Shown: positions 48,723-58,650 of the stretch, one piece after another
How positions within the stretch are numbered: position 1 is the first letter of the stretch
Layout of the letters: the number at the start of each line of letters is the position of its first letter
From: Hoplostethus atlanticus
Lineage: Eukaryota; Chordata; Actinopteri; Trachichthyiformes; Trachichthyidae
Assembly (NCBI GenBank): GCA_034670405.1
Contig: JAXDDX010000063.1
Span: forward strand, 564,501 to 628,500
Reading direction: 5' to 3'
DNA length: 64,000 nucleotides
The notes under the pieces: generated by a model
The model's database searches: none
Told to the model about the DNA's origin: nothing
The model's input: the letters and a program-made list of their open reading frames with translations, nothing else
Position numbers and translations under genes: made by a program

Positions 48723-49161
48723 TGTCAGAAGGACGGGCCGGACTTGCCCAGACATGTCCGGGCTCTTATATAATGGTGTAATGGGAAACATGTCCGGACA
48801 TGTCCAGGCATAGAACTTTCTTATATAATGGTGTAGTAGGAAACTATGTAGGGACCGCCTAGATTGCCCAAATTTGGAAGTTATGACACCATTGTTTCAT
48901 GGGCAACAACAGATTATTTGGGGAAAACAGGGTGGAGGAATCAATATTCTCCACCCAGTTCTTGGGCTATATAAGAGCAAGCACAGGCAGTTGTACTTCA
49001 GTCTGGTTCCGGGACCGGCTCGGGTTTTGTCTCTGTTGAAGAATAAAACTCTATGCATCGAACTCTGATCATCTCCAGTGAATTTTTGAACCTGTTTGAG
49101 ACTCCAGTAACTACATAATCGTGAAGAAGATTAAGTGTTGGTGAGGAGGTCCAATCTTCTA
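48723..49161 (+). mobile_element. Solo LTR-like element
   Basis: The segment begins TGTCAGAAGG and ends CCAATCTTCTACA, giving inverted TGT-AGAAG/CTTCT-ACA edges. It contains a TATA-type GGGCTATATAAGAGC near 48963 and AATAAAACTC near 49041, in the spacing of an LTR promoter and polyadenylation signal. No clear target duplication is seen, and the sequence after the right edge may include a short piece of leader. Confidence 0.6.
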
Positions 49162-49241
49162 CACTGGTCCAGACCTGGACTTTTCTCCACCCAACACAAA
49201 CCTGAGGTCCAATAGGCAGTCCAGCTGCCTAATTTGCTTTA

Positions 49242-51141
49242 CGCACTGCAGCCAGGGCAAAAGCTCTTCACCCTTGCAGTGCACTTCCCGCAAACAGGTC
49301 GCTTGCATCCTTCACATGCAATCAGGGTCTTATTCTTTTTGCAGTGTCTGTTGATCTGACATTGCTTCCGTGTTGCGGGCTGTTGCTGGTGTGGCTCTCT
49401 CGGAACATGCGCGGGCAGACTGGCCTTGACGCGCATGTGGTCTTCTCTCAGCTCCTTGGGCAGCTGGAGGATGAAGACTCTTCGGGTGATGCTGTTCCCT
49501 GTGCACGTCTTGTACAAGATGTGCGCGTTGATGGCAGCCAGGTCCAGGATGTTGCAGAACACTGCCACCGGCCATCTGCGGGTAGCCCCTTTGACAGAGT
49601 ACAGCCGAGCCATCTGATCCACCACGTCAACTCCGACCTGAGATAGAAATTAGCGCAAGCTGTAATCATTGTGCAACACAAATATTTGTTACAACATCAA
49701 TGTGTTTTTATCTGTCTCTATAATTTATACCATATACTCAGCCCACCTTGGTGATCCCCTCCGATGTCCACGCTCTGGTGCACTGTGCTGAGGATAGCGA
49801 CGTTCTTCCTCGGCTTTCCCTGGTATATGGTCAGAGAGGCTCGTTCGTGCTTCAGCACCTTAGAGGAAAACAGTTCCGCTCTCTGACACTGAAGCCGTTG
49901 GGAATGGGGAATGGGGGAATGGGGGTATGGGAAGCCGTTCACCACGTATTTGCTGTCCACCTCCGCAGCCAGCCAGAATTTGATGCCGAATTTATCTGGC
50001 TTGTTTGGCATGTATTGGGTGAAGCGGCATCGTGCTTTTGTGGGGAAAAGCTGTTCGTCGACGGTGATGTTGGCCCCAGGCTTATAGCAGGCGATGCTGT
50101 TGTTGATGAATTTCTCCCATACCTCAGACTTCAACGCAAACTTGTCAGTGGAGAGACGCATGCGCCTACTCGCTTTCTTGTCAAAGCGCAGGTAGCGCAT
50201 GATATGATCTCCCTGTACCTGTTCCTGGACATGGTAGTGTTGAAGAACGGCAGCCCCCATTCCTCTGACCAAAAGCTCTCCATCTTGATGTTTTTGTTGT
50301 AGGTCCCTCTAACAAATAACAGCGCGATGAATGCCTTCAGCTCCGCTACAGACATATCCCACGAGCTGTCCTCCTCTACTCGGTGTGCCTCATCCACCGT
50401 GCAATCGCGAATGTGTTGCAGCGTACCCCTGTCCAGTATACAGAGGAACACACTCAGTGGATCCTCTATGTTGCGCTTGGCGTGCGCTGTTGGCCTCGCG
50501 GACTCGGTCAACACATTTTGGATTGCTGTCTCCCCGGGTGTCCTCCAGGCTGAATAACCTTCCATAAGGTCCCGTCTCTCCCACTCTCCTCCTGCCCTGG
50601 GCTCGGGACTGCAAAATATGGATAATAGAATAAAGCTTTTTGTTTTTGAATATGCTGAGTCTACACATGGTTGATGAAAATTGAATGAAATTAAATTTTA
50701 AAATGAGACAGAATAGCCAGCGCATTTGCAATTGGCCTACCTGCATCTGGAGAACAGCTACCTGCTGTCCCACTGTTGACGTTTATAACAGTGTTATTCC
50801 TTATTATTCCTTATTGATTTTACAACTTTGCACTTTGAAGCAACTGCGCTTTCATGAATGTATAGGACCTCGGGCTATACAGAGGCACGATCAAATTGAC
50901 TGCGAACTAATTCAAGCTAGCTCTATGCCCGAAATAATTTTTTACGCCGGGGTTCCTCTAGCTGATAGTCCTCGCTCCAGTCCACATCACTCAAGTCTGA
51001 AACTTCTCCACCATCAGATTCCCCTTCACCCAGTTCGTGAAATAATGCCAAAGCCTCCTCTACATTCAGTCTTCTGTTTGCTCTCTTCATCTTCTCTCTC
51101 TTCGTCCTCTTGATCTTCAAATAGCGGGCAATAGCAGACAA
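49242..51141 (-). pseudogene. piggyBac transposase (PGBD4-like), three exons
   Basis: Exon one starts at 51141 and is acidic (LGEGESDGGEVSDLSDVDWS). Exon two, after CCATATTTTGCAG, reads TPGETAIQNVLTESARPTAH, FWSEEWGLPFFNTTMSRNRY and, after a 5-base insertion frameshift near 50190, RYLRFDKKASRRMRLSTDKF and YKPGANITVDEQLFPTKARC (first catalytic D). After VVNGFPY about 90 residues are replaced by a GGGAATG-type repeat. The second catalytic aspartate region (TTDNFFTS) is therefore gone. Exon two ends near 49745 at an AG/GTGGGC donor. Exon three begins at 49640 with VGVDVVDQMARLYSVKGATR (third D) and ends in a cysteine-rich finger (LIACEGCKRPVCGKCTARVK) before TGA. The enzyme would excise cleanly at TTAA; this copy cannot. 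Confidence 0.9.
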
Positions 51142-52022
51142 TACTGACTCAACTCAAATATGCTACTGCTCTGTGTTTTGGATTGACATCTTACTATATA
51201 TAGACAACGGGTATTATTGAAGAAAAACAAGAAACATTGCTTAGCAACCAAAGACGCGCGAAATGAAACCCGCGAAATTTGAAAAAAAATACATTGTAAT
51301 GTAGCGATGTATGGACATACAGTATGCGGTCAATCTGACCGCTATGGCGTTCCTAGGTATAAATGCTCAGAAATCTTTTGTCTTTTGATTTAGAACCTTC
51401 AAACTTTGTGAAAATAAAGTTAACACATATTTAGGAAAAGTCATGGACTGGGGGCCTCTTTATTTTAACAGATATTTGCAACAGAAAACCCCAAACTGTC
51501 TGTGAGACCGTCGTGGCGCTTCTAGTGTTAATCGGTACTCCTGTAACACTGATCCAACTGAAACGCAATGATTTTCAAGGTTCCGCCATCCTAATGTTCA
51601 ACACTATTACCCTAGACCCTACACTATCAGACATAAAATGTAACGTTAATAGAAAATAAAAAATGATGTAGGCTGTATCGCGGATACAGTCATGGTTCAG
51701 AGCGTTGTTAGGCAACCCCATTTAACCATGAGTGTCCAGCGAGACCTCAAGTGCCGTATTGCTTTTAGAAAACGGTTACAACTTATAGAAATAATAATTT
51801 GATGACACAATATTATTTTATTTTCTAAATTATTTTTATTTAACAAATTCATTGAAATAATAAAGTATTTTGAATATATGTCAAGATGTTTCCACGGTTG
51901 CTAGGAGACGCATTCACTGTTTCTGTATGGGATTTACAGTCACTGTAGAACACGCTTTCAACCGATCAATTTCCAGGATGGAAACAACCGATTTCATAAA
52001 AACATAATAAAAGTAAGAACCA

Positions 52023-52097
52023 GCCCGAACAGCTCAGTCAGTAGAGCATGAGACTCTCAGTCTTAAGGTTGTGAGTTCGATCCCCATATAGGGTCCA
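52023..52097 (+). pseudogene. tRNA-Lys-like sequence with CTC in the anticodon position
   Basis: The body AGCTCAGTCAGTAGAGCATG (A box) and GTGAGTTCGATCCCCAT (B box) fits a lysine tRNA. The seven-base loop CTCTCAG would place CTC as anticodon, which reads Glu codons, not Lys. The acceptor stem is poorly paired (GCCCGAA with ATAGGGT). CCA follows at 52095-52097. This is most likely a tRNA-derived pseudogene or SINE head. Confidence 0.55.
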
Positions 52098-52319
52098 GTA
52101 CAGTACGATGATTGTAATGTAGGAAGATGAAATGTTACGTACAGCCTTTACTACATCATTTATGGCGATAGATAGTACATTTACAGTCTTGAGGTTTCAT
52201 ATATGGCATGGTTTCATTTATAATATTTTTAGCACAGCTTTTCAGTTCTTTAATATTGTTGGAACACATGATATTTAATAAGGTCTATACAATTTGTTCG
52301 TTTTTAATTCAACAATTAC

Positions 52320-52495
52320 TTACGCATTCAATCTAGCAGCAATTCGTTGCCAATCTTTCTCTCTCCCTTTATTTATGGCAATCGTATTTCCCTTTTCATT
52401 GTAATATGGCTGAATTCTCCATAGACCTCCACTAAAAGTCGCTGTTCAGTGGCCGTGAACATTGCGGTTCTGTCTTTACCGTCATTTTTCGCCAT
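52320..52495 (-). pseudogene. Myb/SANT-like exon of the Harbinger-type element
   Basis: On the minus strand the ATG at 52495 gives MAKNDGKDRTAMFTATEQRL and LVEVYGEF. After a one-base frameshift it gives GNTIAINKGREKDWQRIAAR and LNA, directly followed by a GTAAGTAATT donor. The trihelix/Myb pattern (F-T-EQ-LLVE-Y, then W--IA-RLNA) is that of the DNA-binding partner protein of fish Harbinger elements, similar to NAIF1-type proteins. Downstream exons were not found and were probably lost. Confidence 0.7.
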
Positions 52496-53394
52496 GATGA
52501 ATCGATCAGATCCATGATCGACCTCTCGGGCTGCTTAAATAAACTGTGTATAAATGTGCACGCGCAATTATCTGGATTGCTTGAGCCTGGTTCGGTTTAG
52601 CCCGATCACGGTAGCTTGACTTGGGCTTCGTGGAACCGCTTTAGCCCCGATTGATTTGTTAGGTTAATTCAAACCAGGCTTGCGAGGTTAATCGCCGCTT
52701 TTCTAAGCCCGCTTTGTGGAACAGCCCCCAGCTCTTTGTTCAAGAGGTCCTTGATAGATTGATCAAGCTGAAAGACAGTTTTGTGTCAGTGGGGTGTATG
52801 TGCGTGTCTATCCATCCATCTATCAACAGAGTACTGCAAAAACAATACTGGGACAAGGTTGTGAAATTGTTTTCTCTCCGCCTTTACATGACAGTGCAGT
52901 TTAAACTATTATACAATGCCCTCAATACATTTTTGTACAGTCACATACAGTTAAATATTATGGCTCCATACTAATACTCTGGACAAGCCCTGACATAAAT
53001 GCTGAAACCTATTCCACAGCTTACACTGGTTTCACTGGGGCGTTGGGCAACATGTTTCTTGAGGACCTCCAAGTTCCTCAACAGCCAACTCTGCCAGTGT
53101 TGCCAAGTCCGCTTATTATAAGTGACTTTGGGCTGGCTTGTTTTTCTGTAAAGTCGCTTACAAATATTGATAGTCGCGGGTTGCGGTTTTTTGGGCTTGT
53201 TCCCTATATGTCTAACGTTAAATAAAGTTTGACTGAGCTCCAGCTAAGCAGACGATATGTTATTTAAATGCATGATAGTTTGTCATGTTGCAGGATCCGT
53301 CCACAACCCTGTCCCCCCCCCACACACACACACAAAAAATGCGTGATTGGAATGAATGAAGTTTCTTTAGCGTACTTTACAATGCCAGGGAATA

Positions 53395-55145
53395 AGTGGG
53401 CGAAGTACGGGAATAAATATAATAAAGAGTGGGAGAAAGAATGGACTAAAGGAATGGATTCGTCCTCAAGTGGGGGATGATTCAAAGGCACTGTGCAGAT
53501 ATTGTAAGTGTGAAATACGGGCACATCATCCCGATCTGGTTCAACATGCTAGCACAGATAAACATAAAAGAAATGCAGCACCGTTCTCGTCAATGAGGCT
53601 AACGGACATTGGATTCACGGTCTCAAAGCAAAATGAGACAACACAGGTTAGTGAGCTGAAGGTAGCAACCTACATAGCCTGTCACACATCCATTAGTTCT
53701 GTTGACCATCTCGGCGAATTGATTGGATCTACTTGTGATAAAGAACTCCAAACCTGCCAACCTGCACGCATTTTGTGTACCAACCATGCAATTCTTGGTC
53801 AAAATACGCAGGTACGAAATGCCAGCTGAAACTACGCAAATGAAAAAAAATAAAATTATATATAATAATGTAATTACAGAAAACAATCAATCAATACAAA
53901 ACAATACCGTACATGTATTCGGTATTTAAATTACATCCCTCTTGTGCTTCTGTAACGTTAGCCCCTCCCTAGTCTCGGAAACCCGACTCGAGCGAGTTCT
54001 GCTGAGTTCTCGCATACAGGCTGGGCACGAGACTAGCCCCTCCCCGACCCAAATCTTATCACTCACAAACATCCACTGATGCGATAAGTTAACACATCAC
54101 GTTACCGTAACGTTACTTTGTCATCGACCGAGGCGTACGTTGCATTGCTGAGGTAAAATGGGAAGTGGGGGAGTAATAATCAAGCACAAAAATATTTAAT
54201 TCCTATTATTGCAGCCAGTCACCCGACCAGCCTTGCAGGTAGAGATACTAGTCATCATGATGTCCGATGACGACGAGGATACTGACACAGAGAGAGAGCA
54301 GCAGACCTAACGTTACTAAAAAGAAGCGAGTGCATGCGCCCCAGAAGTTCCTTGCTAAATATCAGGAGCAATGGCCGTGTCTCCGTCCCTCAAAAATGTC
54401 TCACCATGCATTTTGCACATTGTGCACTTATGATGTTGACATCAGCCACCAAGGAGCTTCATGTAATAATTTTGCTAAAACCTACATACATTCCTAGATA
54501 GTTTGTCAATTGAATACCATTTTTTCATTATATGATATGTGTGCATTCAATTATTTAATTATTAAATAAAAATGGAAATCATGCCCAGAAACTTGGTTTT
54601 ATTCATAATTGACAATGTTTTACATCGCAACACAAGTTTCTGTAAATACTTGACAATGAAAACAATGAAATGACAATGAAAACAATTATACAAGAGACAA
54701 TTCTGAGAAGATAATACTTTTTTTTCCCTCTGGGTGTTTTCCCCCCCCCCAATGTACAAAAGAAAAATATCTGTCTTTTCATTAAAGGAATTCTTCTCAA
54801 GAATATATGATTGTATTGTTTTCTTCATAGCCGATTTATATGTTGAATAACTTGATGATATAGCGGTGAGTGGGGAAATGACCGTGTGCAAAGCGAAGTG
54901 GTGCGAAAGCGCGTGAGCGTTACACTATTGTGGTACTCAAAATATTTTCCCAAGGTTGTCAGGTCTGGAACTCAAAATGCACCGGACCAAATGCACTGCG
55001 TTTATAAACCATGCAATTGCTCCATGCATGTTCAAAGAACTCCAGAGGGATATTGGAGATGCCCAATACTCCCTTGTGATTGACGAAAGCACAGATGTCG
55101 CATCTGTCAAGCAACTATGTGTGGTAACTTCGTTAGTTAAAAAGT
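53395..55145 (+). pseudogene. hAT transposase N-terminal part, split
   Basis: The first block (53395-53770) reads KWAKYGNKYNKEWEKEW and, after a frameshift near 53465, SKALCRYCKCEIRAHHPDLV followed by QHASTDKHKRNAAPF. This is a BED-type zinc finger (C--C ... H----H) used for DNA binding. It then reads VATYIACHTSISSVDHLGEL. The second block (54956-55145) reads LKMHRTKCTAFINHAIAPCM and GDAQYSLVIDESTDVASVKQ, which includes the first catalytic aspartate region (IDESTDV) of hAT transposases. About 1.1 kb separates the blocks. The C-terminal two thirds, including the dimerisation region, are absent. Confidence 0.8.
54267..54500 (+). pseudogene. Second BED-type finger fragment
   Basis: The translation APQKFLAKYQEQWPCLRPSK followed by HHAFCTLCTYDVDISHQGA is a BED finger of a different hAT lineage (FCTLC---D--I-H-GA). 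It lies between the two blocks of the first transposase. It may be a fragment of another hAT element inserted there. No further domain was found. Confidence 0.55.
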
Positions 55146-55210
55146 GACAGTATTTTTGAAATGAAATTAAATGCAATGCAATGAAATGGTTCAAATGCAA
55201 AATAATTCAT

Positions 55211-55251
<41 letters not shown>

Positions 55252-55639
55252 AAGTGGCCTCTCCCTCTCACATTGTGGTAGGTAAGGTCGCCTATTTTGG
55301 GCTTTATTTATTTATTTGCTTTTTTTTTTTGAGAGCTCAGTCGCTTCTTTTGGGCTTGTTTCCATATACCTGGGGCCAAATGTATAAAACTCTGTAGATT
55401 TAGGTGTGTCTGTGTACGCACAAAACAGTAAACATGCATACACTCAGATGTATAAAACCCCACGTACGTCTGTTCCCACGTGTTTTTTCCTCATACATCT
55501 CAATCATCCTGAAATTGTGCGCACGTGCACGAGCCTTCTGACCATGCCCACAATTTACTATAAATGGCTTCCAACACACCCCCAATTGCCTGTTTTAGCA
55601 TTTAGTTTGGTTTTGAGGAGAAACGGCGGAAGCATTTAA

Positions 55640-55810
55640 GAAGCAATAGAAGAAGAAGAAACGCAATTTTACCGACTGTGAACTTTGGTTGATCACAATG
55701 ACAGAAGAAAACGCGTATTATTTGGAAGCCTAAGCTCTGGCATTACCAACCAAATGAAACAAGTTGAATGGCAGAAAGTAACCGAAACCATCTCCCCTTT
55801 AAAAGCCCAA
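55640..55810 (+). pseudogene. Harbinger Myb/SANT-like remnant
   Basis: RNFTDCEL near 55660 is followed, after a frameshift, by VDHNDRRKRVLFGSLSSGIT and NQMKQVEWQKVTETI. The pattern (F-D-EL-VLV----RK-VLFGSLSSG-TN--K--EW--V) is that of the Myb/SANT-like DNA-binding protein of Harbinger elements. The remainder of the protein is lost. Confidence 0.75.
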
Positions 55811-55929
55811 TGCTACGCTCTACCACAGAGCACACAGCTGTACACCACATTACAGCGCGTCTGTTGTGGCTCTGGGGGTTTGTAAATGGCATAAGTAACC
55901 ATGGCTTCAATGCATACCCATTGTCACCT

Positions 55930-56422
55930 GAGGGTATAAAATATTATATACATAAACAATATTATATACATATATTACATTTGGGAAACCGGACATCGCT
56001 GCAAGTTGCATTTTGTTGGCCTGTTCAGCTGCTGTGTAAGGGAACCTGATGTATCTATTACTCAAAGAAATTATGCCACCCCACGCCATGGGCATGACCC
56101 GGCTCAGGGCAGCTCAGGATATCCCTGATCTGTCCACAAGCTCCCGCTGAAACGTCCATCACTAAAAACCCGATTGTTGTCAATACCTGTAGCTGGACGG
56201 GGATGGCAGAGTTTCTCCAAGAGTACCGTTCCAACACAGGGCCCAGTTCAGTACACAATTCGAAGAGAACAGCTCTTGGAAATCCAAAGCGGTGCATTAG
56301 CCAGTCAACATCATGGACCAGAAAATCAGTACGGTCTCTGAAGACTCTTCTCGCCTAAATTGCGCAATAGCAATATCTTCCAGCAACGCCAAAGCAGCCA
56401 TCGCATCATTTGGCACAGCCAT
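55930..56422 (-). pseudogene. Harbinger HARBI1-like transposase remnant
   Basis: The minus-strand ATG at 56422 gives AVPNDAMAALALLEDIAIAQ. After a one-base frameshift the sequence continues with VFRDRTDFLVHDVDWLMHRF, then FELCTELGPVLERYSWRNSA and IPVQLQVLTTIGFLVMDVSA. A shifted segment then reads SLSNRYIRFPYTAAEQANKM and AAMSGFPNV. The similarity stops before the first catalytic aspartate (the GAIDCTH region), so the nuclease is missing. Confidence 0.85.
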
Positions 56423-56638
56423 TACGCACGGCTACAGCCTTTATATAGTGTAGATTATTCTTACTCCCCAATAATACAGAATAATAATCTTTATTTATAT
56501 AAAGATCATGTATTTATTTGTTTATTTATATAAAGATCATTATCATTATAATTATTAGAATGCATAGTGACAAACATATTTACTCAAGATAGAACGAAAT
56601 GAAGGCTTGTCAAAAAAAAGGTTTTTAACCACTCACGC

Positions 56639-57143
56639 TGTCAGCGATAGCAGTTACTAGGACCCAGAAATGCAGACCAGGACAACGGAGTAGGGAAAAA
56701 GGTGATTTAATGAGGAAGCAGGTGTAGGAAGGTGGGGGGTGCAGGGACTGGGCTGGACGGGGATGATCCGGGTTGGTAAGGCAGGAGCGAGGGAGACAGG
56801 CAGGCTGGTGGATACGGCGAGGAGACACAAGGGGTCGAACACACAGGGAATCTTAGGAGACAAGAGAGTTGGGTTAGAATAGCCGAAGGCACACGGGGGA
56901 ATAAACTCAGATCGGAATCTTGAGCGGCCGAGAATGCGAATACCACGAATAAGGCGGAACAATCTGGCGACGAGTGGTTGAGGAGCCGGGGTTTAAATAC
57001 TGCTGGGCTGATGGCTTGATAGGTGACAGGTGTGGAGGAGAGGCAGGGCCGGGAGACGGAACCACACCCACATAGACAGACAGTGACAGACAGGGGAGGT
57101 GAAAACATGGGGAAACCCCGGAGCCGGGGCTGGGGCCGTGACA
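56639..57143 (-). mobile_element. Solo LTR, 505 bp, with CACGC target duplication
   Basis: The segment begins TGTCAGCGATAGC and ends GGGGCCGTGACA, so the edges TGTCA/TGACA are inverted. CACGC is present on both sides (56634-56638 and 57144-57148), a perfect 5-bp target duplication. On the minus strand there is GTATTTAAACCCCGG near 56985-57000 (TATA-like) and TTTAAT/ATTAAA near 56705, giving the likely orientation. No internal region remains, which indicates recombination between two LTRs. Confidence 0.85.
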
Positions 57144-57480
57144 CACGCATCACTATGTAATCATAGTGAAGGTTTTTTTTAAACTATAGATTACATCCTA
57201 ACACAATGTAGTGAAAGAAAAAAAGCTCTAAATAAAATGTCACCCAAATTCACACTCACCCAAATTCACACTTTTATTATCCTTTTTTTGGATAAAAACT
57301 CAACAAAATGCATATGGTACGCATGGTGTGAAGGATACGTACCGGTATGCACAGTCTCGCCGCCCGTGGCTTTTTATGCATTCGGAAAGTGACGTAAGTA
57401 CACTTTTTGTGCGTACGCATGGTTTATACATTTGGCCCCTGCTTGTTTCTCTCGCGAGATCTGGCAACACTGAACTCTGC

Positions 57481-58344
57481 CTCTGTGTCAACCTTTTCTC
57501 CCCACTCGGTTTAGGGTTGAGCAGTTTGGTGTACTGTGTTCTCAACATTGTCGCCCTTGTCTTCACCTCCTCAACTGAAATCATACAGGGTTTAACTTTG
57601 TGAATCACTGTGTTTCCTCTTTACATTCATTCAGCTGAAGTAACGTTATTAAAACGGTAACGGATATTAACAAAACATGATTAAAACACTAACATAACTT
57701 CTTGGCACCAGGCCTATGATTGTTTGTGCCTTTTGAGGGAAAAATATTTAGAATAGGCTATAATAAGCCTCTATGTTAAATAGTGCTACAACCTCACACA
57801 GAAATGGCAGTGGTGGTCACAAGCAACAAATATAACTCACCTGCCAATGCTGCTACAAAACAATTTAGAGGAAGCACTGACTTTTGTTATGTTCTTGCTC
57901 TGATCGTAACGTTAAATAATCTTTTCGTAGGCCTGTAGCTAACTGTATGTTGCAGATCGTTATTGACGTTTCAATAGCCAACGTTACCGTTAACATTAAC
58001 GTATTGCGTTTGCTAGCTAGCTAGCTTTCTCTCTCACACACACCTGGTACGTTCAAAGCAGAGGCGAGTTCTCACTAGCTCTTCTTTTTGTCAGTGCAGT
58101 TGTGATATGTCTGGGAAGACACATTGTATAGGCAGTGGTGTTCCTGCCACATTTCCTCCGTCTCAGCTGTCCATCGCACGCGTACAACAGCTTCTTCTCT
58201 TCTCTTCGCCATTTTTAAAGTCCTCTCATTCAATTCCAGCTCCTTGTAGATTGTCTCTCTTGTTGGCTATTGTGGTCCCGCTCGGAAAGCAGTGATGTAA
58301 TCATCCCGATTTTAAATCCTAAATATCAAACATGTTTGATATTA
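57481..58344. other. Intergenic, nothing recognised
   Basis: Between the hAT target duplication and the dispersed repeat I see no family motif. A short frame at 58107-58295 is Ser/Leu-rich and unsupported. Confidence 0.4.
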
Positions 58345-58500
58345 TCAGGGCGGCCCCGATGCATCCGTGAGCAGATCTGGAGGTTTAAGATTGGATCTGT
58401 AAACCCCTCACATTACCAGATAATCGGTGCTGAATATCTATACTGACCAAGGTCCCGTCCAGATTTCTCTGCAGATTGTCGGGAGGGGCGAATCAGGGAT
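58345..58500. repeat. 155-bp dispersed repeat, copy 2
   Basis: The sequence starting CAGGGCGGCCCCGATGC and containing GATCTGGAGGTTTAAGATTG matches 46196-46355. In this copy there is no flanking duplication. Confidence 0.75.
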
Positions 58501-58650
58501 AAATCAGTCTAAATCTCCTGTAGTTTGAGCCCGGCCTGATGCACTCTCTCTCAGACAGTCACCCACAGGTTAAAAAGGACCCAGCTGCAATCAGACTCAA
58601 CTGGCTGCAGCTGGTACCGGATCCAGGGGAGAGTCAGTCCACCAACTCAA

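Larger units (their letters stand above)
46815..51531 (-). mobile_element. piggyBac transposon, complete ends
   Basis: The ends are TTAACACTAGGACCGCCAGG at 46815 and, on the minus strand, TTAACACTAGAAGCGCCACG from 51531. Together these give the TTAA target duplication of piggyBac with a terminal repeat close to CACTAG(G/A)A(C/G)CGCCA. The transposase gene runs on the minus strand from 51141. The half between 46815 and 49240 is filled with a minisatellite, hairpin repeats, tandem copies of transposase fragments and an LTR. Confidence 0.85.
46631..52729. mobile_element. Harbinger-type element with GGGG-TGTTCCAC termini
   Basis: The left end GGGGTGTTCCACGAAGCGAG (46631) and the right end, whose reverse complement begins GGGGGCTGTTCCACAAAGCG (from 52729), are inverted copies. 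In both ends a second GTTCCAC-AAGC motif lies about 70-90 bp further in. A CAG triplet near each boundary could be the 3-bp duplication expected for Harbinger, though the left join has one extra base. The only original gene visible is a Myb/SANT exon at 52320-52495. A complete piggyBac occupies most of the interior. Confidence 0.65.
55373..57438. mobile_element. PIF-Harbinger element nested in hAT
   Basis: The inverted termini are GGGCCAAATGTATAAAAC at 55373 and GTTTATACATTTGGCCC (the reverse complement pair) ending at 57438. Further inside on each side is GTACGCACAAAA. CTG flanks both ends (55370-55372 and 57439-57441), matching the 3-bp target duplication of the superfamily. It contains a Myb/SANT remnant on the plus strand and a HARBI1-like remnant on the minus strand, the usual convergent two-gene layout. 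A solo LTR is inserted in it. Confidence 0.88.
53095..57472 (+). mobile_element. hAT element with perfect 8-bp target duplication
   Basis: The termini are CAGTGTTGCCAAGTCCGC at 53095 and its inverted partner TCTGGCAACACTG ending at 57472. Both sides carry AACTCTGC (53087-53094 and 57473-57480), an exact 8-bp target duplication as expected for hAT. Only about 2.3 kb is original element (53095-55372 and 57442-57472). The remainder is the Harbinger insertion. The transposase is limited to its N-terminal part, so this was already a deleted, nonautonomous copy. Confidence 0.9.
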
